Program-made: the position numbers and the translations under genes
Source: Acidipropionibacterium thoenii DSM 20276
Lineage (GTDB): Bacteria; Actinomycetota; Actinomycetes; Propionibacteriales; Propionibacteriaceae
Length of the DNA: 64,000 nt
Reading direction: 5' to 3'
Assembly: GCF_000423445.1 (NCBI RefSeq)
Contig: NZ_AUHZ01000011.1
Location: 1 to 64,000 of the forward strand
Shown: piece after piece, positions 43,117 through 52,033 of the stretch
Layout of the letters: the number at the start of each line of letters is the position of its first letter
Position numbering within the stretch: the stretch's first letter is position 1
The notes under the pieces: generated by a model
Seen by the model: only the letters and a program-made list of their open reading frames with translations
The model's database searches: none
What the model was told of the DNA's origin: nothing

Positions 43117-45042
43117 CTACTTCTGAATGGGGTTGTAGGCGCAGACGTCGGTCACCGATTGGCTCACCGCGGTGGCAGAGGCAGTCGGGGTGCTCGAGCC
43201 CGAGTTGCTGGGGGTGGGCGTCGGTGTCGGCGTCGCCGAGGGAGTCGGGCGGGGGGACGACGACGTCACCGGCTTGTTCCTGTTCTTGGAACTGGAGGCG
43301 TCGGCGATCGCCTCCTTCACCTGCGTGCGCATCAGGTTGTAGTTGGGGTCGTAGGCCACGAAACCGTTCTTGCCCTGGACGAAGAGCAGCCGGTTGACAT
43401 TGGCGTCGCGCATCCGCATCACCAGCTCGACGAAGGCCGGCAGCATTCCCTGGGGGATGTCGGAGACCACCATGTCCCCGGAGGCCGCCGCGATCGACTC
43501 GAAACGGGTGAGCACCGTCTGGGGACTCACCTGGTCCAAGACCGCCTTCATGAGGCAGGACTGGCGTCCCATCCGGTCGTAGTCGGTGGACGCCGACCGG
43601 CTGCGCGCGTACCACATCGCCCGGTAGCCGTTGAGGTGCTGGTCGGGGCCGATCTCGATGTACCCGGTGGGGACCTTGCCCTCGGTGTTGCCGGCAATCG
43701 GCAGCCGTTCGTTGACATTGACGGTGACCCCGCCGACGGCGTCCACCAACTTCTGCAGGCCGTCGATGTCGAGCATCACGAAGTAGTCGATGGACAGTCC
43801 CAGGGCCTGGCCGATGCCCAGCTTGAGGGCGTCGGCGCCGGGGTAGTCGGTGTCGCCCATGGCCGCCTTGTGGTCGTTCTCGACCGTGGACCAGACCGCA
43901 TTGGCGAAGAAGTCCGAGTCGTCGCCGTGGCCGTTGGAGAAGCCGTTGGGGTAGATCTTGTGGAGCTCGGAGTTGGCGGGGAAGGGCAGATTGGCGAGGT
44001 TGCGGGGCACCTGGATGATCGTGGTGTTGCCGGTCTGGGTGTCGATCGAGGCGACCATCATGGTGTCGGTGTTCATCTCGCCGTGTTGGCGGTACTGGCG
44101 GGTCGAGGAGTCGTCCCCGCCGACCAGCAGGACGTTGACCCGCGGCTTCTGCCGCCAGATGTCGGCGACGCTCTGGTTGTAGTCGATGGAGGGGCGGGTG
44201 CCTGACTTCGACTCGGCGAAGATCTTGCTGAGTGCCGCCGACTCGTCACGGGCATAGCGTGCCGAGATCGCCATCGGAGCGGCGATCGCCAGGGACAGGG
44301 TGCCGACTAGGACTGCGGAGATCCACCGCTGCGGGTGGGTGATCCGGGCGGGCCGGATGTCGAGGTGGGTGAAGACCAGCAGGGCCACCAGGAGTACGGC
44401 CACTACCGGAAGGGCGATGGCGATGACGTTGAGGAGTCTGGGTCGTACTGCCACCGAGGCCAGCGCAGCAGGGCTGGTGACGGCCATGATGATGAGCACG
44501 GTGAGGGCGGCCAGGGCTAGACCGGTGACGGCCAGCCCGAACCGCCGGTGGCTGTCGCGGCGGCTCTCCATCAGGCCCAGGCCGGGCACCGCCGCGCCGA
44601 GCACCGTCCAGATCGCCGAGCGGCGGAAGGCCCTGCCGTCATGGCTGTCGTGCTGCGCGGCCGCCGCGGGCGCGCGGACGCCGGAGACTGAACGAGCGCT
44701 GACGCCGGCGTCGGCGGAGTAGTCCTCCGTCATCGCATAGCGGCCCTGACGGGGGAAGCCCGCGGTGCTGCCGCCGACGTCTGCGAACGGGTCGTCGGCG
44801 TCGGCGTCGACGGTGAGAGCGTGGGTCGGCGCGTAGTAGGGCTCATCGTCGTAGCCACCGTGCCGGGGATGGTCCTCGGTCGACGGGTGCTTCTCGGCGC
44901 TCATCTGCTCGTCCCTCAGCGCCTGCTCCAGGGAGCGGCGGCCGAGGATGTGGGTGTCCTCCATGGACTCGGGGTCGTCGAGCCACCACGGATCTGCGTG
45001 TCGAGGGGCGTGCGAATCTCCACCGGAGTGGGAGTCGGCCAT
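43117..45042 (-). CDS. LCP-family (LytR-CpsA-Psr) cell-wall glycopolymer ligase
   Basis: A 641-residue membrane enzyme that links phospho-glycopolymers to peptidoglycan. The N-terminal 150 residues are cytosolic and charged (many Asp/His). Four hydrophobic segments lie at about 148-275, then the LCP domain faces outside: NVLLVGGDDSSTRQYRQHGEMNTDTMMVASID (catalytic Asp/Arg type motif), IQVPRNLANLPFP, GGVTVNVNERLPI, LNGYRAMWYARSRSASTDYDRMGRQ. The C-terminus is Pro/Thr/Ser-rich and ends in CAYNPIQK. GAGAGGACGAGC precedes the ATG. The multi-helix N-terminus is longer than in LCP proteins with one anchor. Confidence 0.9.
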   Translation of the reverse strand: MADSHSGGDSHAPRHADPWWLDDPESMEDTHILGRRSLEQALRDEQMSAEKHPSTEDHPRHGGYDDEPYYAPTHALTVDADADDPFADVGGSTAGFPRQGRYAMTEDYSADAGVSARSVSGVRAPAAAAQHDSHDGRAFRRSAIWTVLGAAVPGLGLMESRRDSHRRFGLAVTGLALAALTVLIIMAVTSPAALASVAVRPRLLNVIAIALPVVAVLLVALLVFTHLDIRPARITHPQRWISAVLVGTLSLAIAAPMAISARYARDESAALSKIFAESKSGTRPSIDYNQSVADIWRQKPRVNVLLVGGDDSSTRQYRQHGEMNTDTMMVASIDTQTGNTTIIQVPRNLANLPFPANSELHKIYPNGFSNGHGDDSDFFANAVWSTVENDHKAAMGDTDYPGADALKLGIGQALGLSIDYFVMLDIDGLQKLVDAVGGVTVNVNERLPIAGNTEGKVPTGYIEIGPDQHLNGYRAMWYARSRSASTDYDRMGRQSCLMKAVLDQVSPQTVLTRFESIAAASGDMVVSDIPQGMLPAFVELVMRMRDANVNRLLFVQGKNGFVAYDPNYNLMRTQVKEAIADASSSKNRNKPVTSSSPRPTPSATPTPTPTPSNSGSSTPTASATAVSQSVTDVCAYNPIQK

Positions 45043-45173
45043 GCTCGTCCTCTCGACGAAGGAAGTAGGCGGTTGCGCCGGTTGCGGACGGGCCCATGCG
45101 TCATGTTCGCAGGTTGGCTGCGCAGCAGCCGGCTGGGTCGAGCGCCGAGCCCATGGTAACCACCATCGCCGAA

Positions 45174-45202
45174 TTGCTGAGGTGCGGACTTGCCGATAGG
45201 GT
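45174..45202 (+). promoter_or_regulatory. Promoter of tRNA-Ser(GCU)
   Basis: TTGCTG (45174-45179) and TAGGGT (45197-45202) are spaced by 17 bp; the tRNA begins 14 nt after the -10 box. Confidence 0.55.
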
Positions 45203-45215
45203 GGACCGGCATCCT

Positions 45216-45309
45216 GGAGGTGTCGCCTAGTCTGGTCTATGGCGCCCGCCTGCTAAGCGGGTTTGGGACTTAACTCCCATCGCGGGTTCAAATCCCGCCA
45301 CCTCCGCCA
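45216..45309 (+). tRNA. tRNA-Ser (anticodon GCU)
   Basis: The acceptor stem GGAGGTG pairs with CACCTCC; the anticodon stem CCCGC/GCGGG holds the loop CTGCTAA with anticodon GCT. The variable arm is long, and the T-arm reads GCGGGTTCAAATCCCGC. CCA is encoded at 45307-45309. Confidence 0.95.
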
Positions 45310-45346
45310 CCACCTCATGGGCGTGGTTCCTGTGATCACCGGATGC

Positions 45347-45376
45347 ATCGGCCGGGCCCTGCAGGGCCCGGCCGAT
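45347..45376 (+). terminator. 30-bp perfect palindrome, terminator of tRNA-Ser(GCU)
   Basis: ATCGGCCGGGCCCTG followed by its reverse complement, ending in TTTGG. It lies 37 bp after the tRNA and just before the promoter of the next tRNA gene. Confidence 0.7.
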
Positions 45377-45405
45377 TTGGTGCCGGGCACCAGTCGTTGT
45401 AAAGT
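45377..45405 (+). promoter_or_regulatory. Promoter of tRNA-Arg(ACG)
   Basis: TTGGTG (45377-45382) and TAAAGT (45400-45405) are spaced by 17 bp, about 21 nt before the tRNA. Confidence 0.5.
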
Positions 45406-45426
45406 CTTCTAACGCGCAAGGTTCAA

Positions 45427-45502
45427 GCGCCCGTGGCTTAACGGATAGAGCATCTGACTACGGATCAGAAGGTTGGGGGTTCGAATCCCTCCGGGCGCGC
45501 CA
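45427..45502 (+). tRNA. tRNA-Arg (anticodon ACG)
   Basis: The acceptor stem GCGCCCG pairs with CGGGCGC; the anticodon stem TCTGA/TCAGA holds CTACGGA with anticodon ACG, read as ICG after TadA editing. The TadA gene is in this window at 54557. CCA is encoded at 45500-45502. Confidence 0.95.
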
Positions 45503-45507
45503 GCATC

Positions 45508-45540
45508 TCAGGCCCCGAGTCCTCAGGACTCGGGGCCTGA
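45508..45540 (+). terminator. Terminator of tRNA-Arg(ACG)
   Basis: A perfect 15-bp stem (TCAGGCCCCGAGTCC and its complement) with a 3-nt loop, starting 6 bp after the tRNA CCA. Confidence 0.8.
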
Positions 45541-45658
45541 ACTGTGCCTCAGCCCCCGGGAACGGCACCGGCCGGCGACCGTCGGCAACGCCATCGTCCA
45601 AGGTGGCCTGGTCACGCGTGGTGATCTGGTGGGCTCAGACGAGCCGGACGGCGTCGTC

Positions 45659-46024
45659 TCACAGCTTCATCCGGTGTTCGGCAGGTGCCGGGGACTCCAC
45701 CGCCTCCGGGGTCCAGTCGGCCGGCAGTCCGGCGACCTTCAACGCCTGGTCGAAGGCCTCGCAGGCCCCGCCATACCGTTGCGCGCGGTGCTGGGCCGTG
45801 GTGGCCAGGATAGTCGCACGCTGGGCCTGATCCTCGATCTGGCTGATCTGGCCGTTGTCCTTGATGAGGCGATCCAGTTCCCCGGCAGCAGTCTCGGCGG
45901 CCGCAACGGCGGCTCGCATCGCTGCCTCGGCCTCCAGCATCCTGGCGTAGGCGGTCACGACGTCTGTGGGCTGGCCGGCTTCCCGGTCACGCCTGCGCTT
46001 CCTCCACCACGACAAGAGTGCCAT
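45659..46024 (-). CDS. Hypothetical coiled-coil protein
   Basis: A 121-residue protein of no known family. A basic N-terminus (WWRKRRRDRE) is followed by an Ala/Glu-rich helix, probably coiled-coil, at residues 23-90 (RMLEAEAAMRAAVAAAETAAGELDRLIKDNG, then IEDQAQRATILATTAQHRAQRY), and a short Pro-rich tail. AAGGGGAG stands 5 nt before the ATG, which supports translation. No membrane segment. It is convergent to the tRNA-Arg gene and divergent from the glycerophosphodiesterase gene. Confidence 0.65.
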   Translation of the reverse strand: MALLSWWRKRRRDREAGQPTDVVTAYARMLEAEAAMRAAVAAAETAAGELDRLIKDNGQISQIEDQAQRATILATTAQHRAQRYGGACEAFDQALKVAGLPADWTPEAVESPAPAEHRMKL

Positions 46025-46232
46025 CCGTCTCCCCTTGGTCCGACCATCCAGGATGATCCTAAGGGCTCTCAGGGAACCGCCCGCAGGTGATTGACGAAAA
46101 CGGTCGATGCCGCACTTCTACCACGGTCCTGGCAATTCCACCGGTGTCGTGGAGAGGCTTTCGCCGCCGGTGACTGTGCGATGCTGGGCTCACGTTCGAC
46201 CATGCGGATCGACCCGTTCGAAAGGACCTGCC

Positions 46233-46955
46233 ATGCCAGCCCTCTTCGCCCACCGCGGGGCCCACAGGAATCTGCCTGAGAACACCATGGTGGCCTTTCA
46301 GGAAGCCATTGCAGAAGACGCCGACGGGATCGAACTGGACGTCCAGATGACCGCCGACGGTCAGCTGGTGGTCTGCCACGACGAGAAGGTCGACCGGACC
46401 AGCGACGGGACCGGCCTCATCGGCGAGCACAGCCTGGCCGACCTGCAGGGGCTCAACTTCGCTGCCGGCAACCCGCAATGGGCTCGGGCGCAGATCCCGC
46501 TGCTCGACGAGGTGCTGGAGCTGCTGGCCCCCACCGAGTTGAGCCTGAACATTGAGCTGAAGAACAGCGTGATCCGCTATCCCCGGCTCGAGGAGGAGGT
46601 CGTCGAGGCGGTTCGGGTCCACAGGATGTCCGATCAGGTCGTGCTCTCCAGCTTCAACCACCGCAGCCTGGTCAAGCTGGCCGAGGCGGCACCGACCATC
46701 CGGCGTGGCGTGCTCTATGCCGACGACCTCGCCGACCCGTGGGACTACGCAGCGCGGATCGGTGTGCAGGCCGTCCACCCGGGCGGTTGGCTGTTGCGTG
46801 GTCGCGACGAGGTGCCGAGGTTCCACGCCGCCGGGCTGGCGGTACGGGTCTGGACCCTCGACGACCTGGACCAGATCCGTGAGGCGGCCGCGCTGGGGGT
46901 GGACGCCATCATCACCAACGACCCGGCGGGTGCGCGGGCGGCGCTAGCCTCCTGA
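46233..46955 (+). CDS. Glycerophosphodiester phosphodiesterase
   Basis: A 240-residue cytosolic GDPD that releases glycerol 3-phosphate from glycerophosphodiesters. FAHRGAHRNLPENTMVAFQEA has the catalytic His and Arg; GIELDVQMTADGQLVVCHDEKVDRTSDGTG carries the metal-binding Glu, Asp and the second His; LNIELK and a C-terminal VRVWTLDD close the barrel. ATG 46233 is preceded by GAAAGGA. No signal peptide, so it is UgpQ-like in location rather than GlpQ-like. Confidence 0.9.
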   Translation: MPALFAHRGAHRNLPENTMVAFQEAIAEDADGIELDVQMTADGQLVVCHDEKVDRTSDGTGLIGEHSLADLQGLNFAAGNPQWARAQIPLLDEVLELLAPTELSLNIELKNSVIRYPRLEEEVVEAVRVHRMSDQVVLSSFNHRSLVKLAEAAPTIRRGVLYADDLADPWDYAARIGVQAVHPGGWLLRGRDEVPRFHAAGLAVRVWTLDDLDQIREAAALGVDAIITNDPAGARAALAS

Positions 46956-47055
46956 TTCGTGTGACCTCCGGCCTGGTTCGGGTCCGGCCGGCTGTGGACT
47001 GCTGGTCCCTGGTGTCCGGGTGTTGCGGGGCTGCTGGTCCCTGGCGGCCAGGGCC

Positions 47056-47123
47056 ACGTTCGTCCTCAAATCCGACGTTCGTCCTGGAATTCCAGGACGA
47101 ACGCCAGATTTGAGGACGAACGT
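47056..47123. repeat. 68-bp palindrome, family 1 copy 2
   Basis: Same layout as 36109-36176: four ACGTTCGTCCT-type motifs around GGAATTCC, with two mismatched pairs between the arms. Compared with the other copy, the arm reads CAAATCCG instead of CAGATCCG, and the other arm changes to match (CAGATTTG). It lies between the convergent glycerophosphodiesterase and S9 peptidase genes. Confidence 0.9.
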
Positions 47124-47231
47124 CGTTGAGGGGGTGGTGGACGTCCCGGATCTGTGAAGCCGGAAAGGGGGACGTGCGGAGCTGGGAAGAGCGCAGGAGC
47201 CGGTCGGGGAGCTGGTCCCACAGCTCCGGGC

Positions 47232-49370
47232 TCAGCTCAGATGCCGGTCCCAGAAGTCCAGGATCGCCTCCATCCGCTGACGCCGGTGCCACGGCGTCCC
47301 GGATCTGGACAGCTCGTGGTTCTCGCCGGGGAAGACCAGCAGCTCGGCGTCGAGACCGGCGCGCACCAGCCGCGCGTGGTACTCCAACCCCTGGGAGATC
47401 GGGCAGCGCAGATCCTGTTCGGAGTGGATCACCAAGGTCGGCGTGGTGACCTGCTCGGCCCACGCCATCGCCGACTGGGCCGCCAGCTGCCGGGGATCGG
47501 TGCCGTTGTAGACGTCGGGGAAGTACCAGCCGATGTCGGAGGCGCCGACGAAGGACCTCGGGTCCAGGTATCCCCGTTCCACGATCGCGCCGCGCCAGCG
47601 GTGATCGTGGCCGATGATCCAGGCGGTGAGATAGCCGCCGTAGGACCCTCCCATGATCCCGAGCCGATCGCCATCCAGGTCAGGATGGGTGGCCAGGGCC
47701 GCCTCCAGGAAGCCGAGCACATCGGCGGCGTCCACGTCGCCGAAGTGACCGATCACGGCGCGGGCATGCTCGCGGCCGTAGCCGGCCGAACCGCGCGGAT
47801 TGCAGGCCACCACGGCGTACCCGGCGGCCACCAGGGTCTGGAACTCGTCGAAGAAACTGCCGGTGTACTGGGAGTGCGGGCCGCCGTGAATCACCAGGAG
47901 GACCGGATGGTGGCTGGCCGGATCGGTCCGCGGCCCGGTCGGGGTGAGGATCCAGCCGTGCACCGGGTTGCCGTCGCGGCCCTCGGCGGTGAACTCCTCG
48001 GGCTGGACCGGCGGTGCCGCCTCGCGCAGATCCCGGCCGAAGTCGGTCAACTGGGTGACGCCGCGCGGGCCGATCAGCACCAGCTCGCCGGGGGACCTCG
48101 GCGTCGTCACGGCGGCGAGGAAGAAGTTCTGGGTGCCCGGGATCGCGGTGGCAGAGGTGGCGACCATCTCGGCGTCCAGGACCACCCGGTCCTGACCGGC
48201 CCGCTCGCAGCCCGCCCGGGGCCCAGTGACCAGGTGGACCCTGCCGCGGCCCTGGAAGGAGTCCGTGACAAGCACCCCGGGGCCCGCCGCGCTCAGCACA
48301 TGGTCCAGCGAGATGTCGGGATCGGTGAGCGGGAGGAGACCATCTGCGCTGATCACCCCCACCTGGTTGTTGGCGGCCACCGGGTCATCCCCCTCGGCGC
48401 CGAGATCGGTGAAGGAGACGAGGACCGCCGGCCCCGCCCCCGTTGCCACCGAGTGGATGGCGACCTGGTGGGTCTGCCCATCGACGTTGATCTCACCGGT
48501 CCCAGGCACCGGGGTCGCCGGGAGCCCCTGGTCCGGGTCGATGCACATCAGAGTGCTGATCATGCCCGACTCCGGCGTCTCGCAGCAGGCCAGGATCCTG
48601 CCGTCGGGCAGGATCACCGCACTGGTCCAGTCGGCCCCGTCGCTGGTGATCCGGCGCACCTCGGCCAGACCCGGGATGGTCTCCTCGGTGCTGGAGTCCC
48701 CGGCCCCGCGAGACTCGCCGCCGGCCGATCCGGCCGATCCGGCCGCTCGTCCGACCGGCCGCACGGCCGGTTCGGCCTGCGGGTCGGGAACCTCGATGAG
48801 GAAGAGCTGGAGCGGCCGGTCGGCGTACCAGCCGGCCCCCATCCCGTTGTGGCGCAGCTTCACACCGGTGAGGTGACGCGGATCCTCGTGGTCGGCGTCG
48901 ATCCCCTGGACGCTGCCGTATCGGCCCGCGTCGGGAACTCGCGCCGAGACCACGACGCGACGGCTGTCGGGAGCCCAGCTGAACTCGGCCACCCCCTGGG
49001 TGAAGGAGGTGATGATCCACGGCTCCCCGCCGCCCGATTCGACCAGGGCGAGCTGGGCGCGGTGGCCCGGGCGTCGTCTCAGGAAGGCGATCAGGCGGCC
49101 GTCGGGGGAGACCTTCGGGCAGGTGTCGGCGAAGCCGCGAGTGATCCGCGTGGCGCCCGGCAGCCCTGACCCCTCGCCGTCCAGCGCTCCCGATGATTCC
49201 GCGGGCTGTTCGCCGGGAGCCGGGGCGCCCAGCGGAACCCGCCACAACTGACCGATGTGGTCGTCGGCCTCGAAGCTGGCATGAGTCACCGAGACCACCG
49301 CCCAGGCCCGCCCCGGATGAACCGACGGGGCGCCCACATGAGGAAGGAGGGGAATCTGCTCTGGCCGCAT
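47232..49370 (-). CDS. S9-family prolyl oligopeptidase/acylaminoacyl peptidase
   Basis: A 712-residue cytosolic serine peptidase. An N-terminal beta-propeller of about 430 residues (FSWAPDSRRVVVSARVP, SPDGRLIAFLRRRPG) regulates entry. The alpha/beta hydrolase domain has VLLVIHGGPHSQYTGSF, RGSAGYGREHARAV, GIMGGSYGGYLTAWI with the nucleophile Ser576, and FPGENHELSRSGTPWHRRQRMEAILDFWDRHL with the catalytic His. An Ala/Gly/Ser insertion at about residues 208-228 is unusual. TAGGGT ends 7 nt before the ATG without a clear ribosome binding site. Confidence 0.92.
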   Translation of the reverse strand: MRPEQIPLLPHVGAPSVHPGRAWAVVSVTHASFEADDHIGQLWRVPLGAPAPGEQPAESSGALDGEGSGLPGATRITRGFADTCPKVSPDGRLIAFLRRRPGHRAQLALVESGGGEPWIITSFTQGVAEFSWAPDSRRVVVSARVPDAGRYGSVQGIDADHEDPRHLTGVKLRHNGMGAGWYADRPLQLFLIEVPDPQAEPAVRPVGRAAGSAGSAGGESRGAGDSSTEETIPGLAEVRRITSDGADWTSAVILPDGRILACCETPESGMISTLMCIDPDQGLPATPVPGTGEINVDGQTHQVAIHSVATGAGPAVLVSFTDLGAEGDDPVAANNQVGVISADGLLPLTDPDISLDHVLSAAGPGVLVTDSFQGRGRVHLVTGPRAGCERAGQDRVVLDAEMVATSATAIPGTQNFFLAAVTTPRSPGELVLIGPRGVTQLTDFGRDLREAAPPVQPEEFTAEGRDGNPVHGWILTPTGPRTDPASHHPVLLVIHGGPHSQYTGSFFDEFQTLVAAGYAVVACNPRGSAGYGREHARAVIGHFGDVDAADVLGFLEAALATHPDLDGDRLGIMGGSYGGYLTAWIIGHDHRWRGAIVERGYLDPRSFVGASDIGWYFPDVYNGTDPRQLAAQSAMAWAEQVTTPTLVIHSEQDLRCPISQGLEYHARLVRAGLDAELLVFPGENHELSRSGTPWHRRQRMEAILDFWDRHLS

Positions 49371-49377
49371 GGCCCCG

Positions 49378-49383
49378 ACCCTA
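49378..49383 (-). promoter_or_regulatory. -10-like box of the S9 peptidase gene
   Basis: TAGGGT on the minus strand ends 7 nt before the ATG at 49370, fitting a leaderless mRNA. Confidence 0.45.
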
Positions 49384-49422
49384 GTGTCAGTGCCGGTGCA
49401 CGTCAGAGTGCCGGGGAGTTCC

Positions 49423-51354
49423 TCAGTCCCGCGACAGGATGATCACCGAGTAGGGAGGCAGCACCAAGGTCGCGCTGGCCGGCTGGCCGTCGTAAGGCTG
49501 CTCCACCGCGTCGACCCGGACCGGGACCTCGGCCCCCACGAAGTCGGCGGAGTAGAGGGTGGCATCGGAGTCCAGCCGGGTGGTCCATGAACCGGCGTAC
49601 GGCATACCGATGGTGTACTCCCCCCACACCGTGTTGCACAGGTTGACTGCCACCACGACGTCGTCACCCGGGCCGCCGTCGTACCAGCGGTGGAAGGCGT
49701 AGACGTTGTGCTCGTCGTTGAGGTGCAGGGTGGCGACATGCTGGCCCGTCAGCCCCTTGGAGTACCCCTCGGTGTTGAGACGCAGGCTGATCAGGTCGGC
49801 GTAGAGCCGCACGATGCCGCGGTACTGAGTGCTGCGGTGCCAGTCCAGCGGAACGGTGTCTCGGAACCAGCCGTCGGTGAGGAACTCCTGCCCCTGGAAG
49901 ATCATCGGGATCCCCGGGGCGGTGAAGACCAGCGCCGCTCCCAGCGTCGATCGTTTCTGGGCGAAGTAGCCGTCGGGGTCCTCCGGGTCGATCTCCTCGG
50001 GAACCCGGGCCGAGCCGTTGGCGACCTCGTCATGGGACTCGGTGTAGATCACCCTGGAGAAGGCATCGCCGTAGCTGAACTCGACGGCCTCTCGCACCGA
50101 GTCCATGTCGCGGGCCTGGTCGTCGGCGGCGATCACCGCGGCGCGCACCGGGTGCACGAAGTGGTTGTCCCACTGGGCGTGGAAGGCCGCACCGCCGTCG
50201 TCGGCGGAGACCACCGGGGCGTAGCCGTGCAGATCCTCGGCGATGAGGTAGCGGCTGGGCTCCTTGGCCCGGATGTCGGAGTTGATCCAACGCGACAGGG
50301 TCCAGCCGTCGGGAATGTTGGTCTCCCCGGCGTCGACGCTGCGCATGTAGGGGGTCATGTCGTATCGCAACCCATCGGCGTGGTACTCGTCGAGCCACAT
50401 CATGGCGTTGTCGTGGATGAACTGGCGCACCTCTCCGCGGCCGTAGTCGGGCCGGGTGTCGCCCCACGGCGTCGAGGAGCGCCAGTCGTTGTAGAAGTAG
50501 ATGCCACCCTTGCCGTTCTCGCTCCAGCCGTCGAACTGCCACAGGTCCAGGTCGGAGGGGCCGAAATGGTTGTAGACCACGTCGATGATGACAGCGATGC
50601 CGTGGGAATGGGCGATCCGGACCAGGTCGCGCAGCTTCTCCGGGCCCCCGTAGGCGCTCTCGACGGCGAAGATATTGGCCGGGTTGTAGCCCCAGGAGTA
50701 GTCCCCGGCGAACTCGGCCAGCGGCATCAGCTCGATGGCGTTGATGCCCAGGTGCACCAGGTGCCCCATCTTGTCCTCGACGTTGTCGAGGGTGCCGGGA
50801 TGGTCGGAGTCGGGATCGGCGTCGAAGAAGGTGCCGACATGCATCTCGTAGATGACCAGGTTGTTGAGGGTCGGGGCGACGAAACGGTCCCCCCGCCAGT
50901 CGTAGGCATCCGGATCGGTGATGATGCTGTTGCCGACCGAGCTGGTGACATGGCGGGCATAGGGGTCGATCCTCGGGATGAGGCGGCCGTCCTCGGCATG
51001 GATGACGAAGCGGTACTGCTGGCCGGCCCGGGCTCCGGGGACCTCGCCGTACCAGTAGTCGTTGCCCTCGCTGAGCAGGGTGTGGGCCGGGGTGGGCAGT
51101 TGCGGCTTGGTCTCGGCCCTCCCCTGCGGCTGGGAGGGGCCGTGCCCGTCGGCTCCGGTCCGGTCGGCCTGGCCTCCCGCGCTCTTCGGGTCGGGCAGTG
51201 CCGACCAGTCGTCGAACTCACCGGTGACGTCGATCGCGGTGGCGTGCGGGGCCCAGACCCGGAAGGCGACGCCGCCGTCGACGATGATCGAGCCCATTCC
51301 TTCTGCGCGAGGGGGCTTCCCGGCCTGGGAGTTCTTGCTGGCAACTGCGCTCAT
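49423..51354 (-). CDS. GH13 family enzyme, 1,4-alpha-glucan branching enzyme type
   Basis: A 643-residue enzyme with an N-terminal CBM48 (GMGSIIVDGGVAFRVWAPHATAIDVTGEFDDW), a GH13 barrel and a C-terminal beta domain. Barrel landmarks are GINAIELMPLAEFAGDYSWGYNPANIFAVES, IIDVVYNHFGPSD, GLRYDMTPYM with nucleophile Asp332, LIAEDLH with acid/base Glu373, and YTESHDEVANG with Asp442. These fit branching enzymes such as GlgB, though closely related amylases are not excluded. AGGAGCACGG precedes the ATG. No other glycogen genes are adjacent. It diverges from the YbaK-type gene. Confidence 0.86.
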   Translation of the reverse strand: MSAVASKNSQAGKPPRAEGMGSIIVDGGVAFRVWAPHATAIDVTGEFDDWSALPDPKSAGGQADRTGADGHGPSQPQGRAETKPQLPTPAHTLLSEGNDYWYGEVPGARAGQQYRFVIHAEDGRLIPRIDPYARHVTSSVGNSIITDPDAYDWRGDRFVAPTLNNLVIYEMHVGTFFDADPDSDHPGTLDNVEDKMGHLVHLGINAIELMPLAEFAGDYSWGYNPANIFAVESAYGGPEKLRDLVRIAHSHGIAVIIDVVYNHFGPSDLDLWQFDGWSENGKGGIYFYNDWRSSTPWGDTRPDYGRGEVRQFIHDNAMMWLDEYHADGLRYDMTPYMRSVDAGETNIPDGWTLSRWINSDIRAKEPSRYLIAEDLHGYAPVVSADDGGAAFHAQWDNHFVHPVRAAVIAADDQARDMDSVREAVEFSYGDAFSRVIYTESHDEVANGSARVPEEIDPEDPDGYFAQKRSTLGAALVFTAPGIPMIFQGQEFLTDGWFRDTVPLDWHRSTQYRGIVRLYADLISLRLNTEGYSKGLTGQHVATLHLNDEHNVYAFHRWYDGGPGDDVVVAVNLCNTVWGEYTIGMPYAGSWTTRLDSDATLYSADFVGAEVPVRVDAVEQPYDGQPASATLVLPPYSVIILSRD

Positions 51355-51388
51355 CCGTGCTCCTGCTGGTCGATGTCAGATTGGAGTC

Positions 51389-51394
51389 TAGGCT
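51389..51394 (+). promoter_or_regulatory. -10-like box of the YbaK-type gene
   Basis: TAGGCT ends 7 nt before the ATG at 51402; no ribosome binding site is present. Confidence 0.45.
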
Positions 51395-51401
51395 CGACGT
51401 C

Positions 51402-51923
51402 ATGTTCGACTCAGCTGTTCACCTGCCTGCGATCGATCACCCGGAGCTGCTGGGGGAGCCAGTGCGCCGACTCATCGGGTTGTTGCCACAGGCCGAGGTC
51501 TTCGCCATCGACCCAGCGCTGTCGGACACCGAGGCGCTGTGTCGTGCCTTCGGGGAGCCGGAGTCGACCTGCGGCAACTGCGTCATCGTGCGCGGGCACC
51601 GCAGCCAGATCACCCGCACCGTGGCCTGCCTGGCGCTGGCCACCACCAGGGTCGACGTCAACAAGCTGGTCCGGAAGAGACTGGACGTTCGCAAGGCCTC
51701 TTTCGCGCCGATGGACGAGGCCACCCGCGAGTCGGGGATGGAGTACGGCGCCATCACCCCGGTGGGGTTGCCCGCTGACTGGCCGATCTGGATCGACCCC
51801 GCAGTCGCCCGGGCCCCGATGGTGTGCATCGGGGCGGGCACCCGGGCCTCCAAGTTGGTGCTGCCGGGCAGCGCCCTGCTGGCGTTGCCCCATGCCGAGG
51901 TGGTGGAGGGGTTGGCCCACTGA
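51402..51923 (+). CDS. YbaK/EbsC-type aminoacyl-tRNA deacylase
   Basis: A 173-residue trans-editing factor that hydrolyses mischarged tRNAs, as YbaK does for Cys-tRNA-Pro. Features of the fold are TCGNCVIVRGH, TRVDVNKLVRKRLDVRKASFAPMDEATRESGMEYGAITPVGLPADWPIWIDP and GAGTRASKLVLPGSALLAL. The conserved Lys of the family may be the one in VDVNKLVRK. Its specificity cannot be read from sequence. ATG 51402 matches the family start. It diverges from the branching-enzyme gene. Confidence 0.85.
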   Translation: MFDSAVHLPAIDHPELLGEPVRRLIGLLPQAEVFAIDPALSDTEALCRAFGEPESTCGNCVIVRGHRSQITRTVACLALATTRVDVNKLVRKRLDVRKASFAPMDEATRESGMEYGAITPVGLPADWPIWIDPAVARAPMVCIGAGTRASKLVLPGSALLALPHAEVVEGLAH

Positions 51924-52033
51924 CGGCTACCGCGCTCTGCGGCGCGGTCCTCGCCGGCGTCGGCAGGGTGGGTCCCCGGGCTGGAACCGGGGTCGCCCCG
52001 GGCCGCGGTGATCGGACCCGGTGAGGTGCGCGA

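Noticed and set aside
49690-52011. A 773-codon open frame on the plus strand
   Set aside because: It is antisense to the GH13 gene and then runs out of frame through the YbaK-type gene; its composition is Val/Gly/Asp-biased and it shows no domain.
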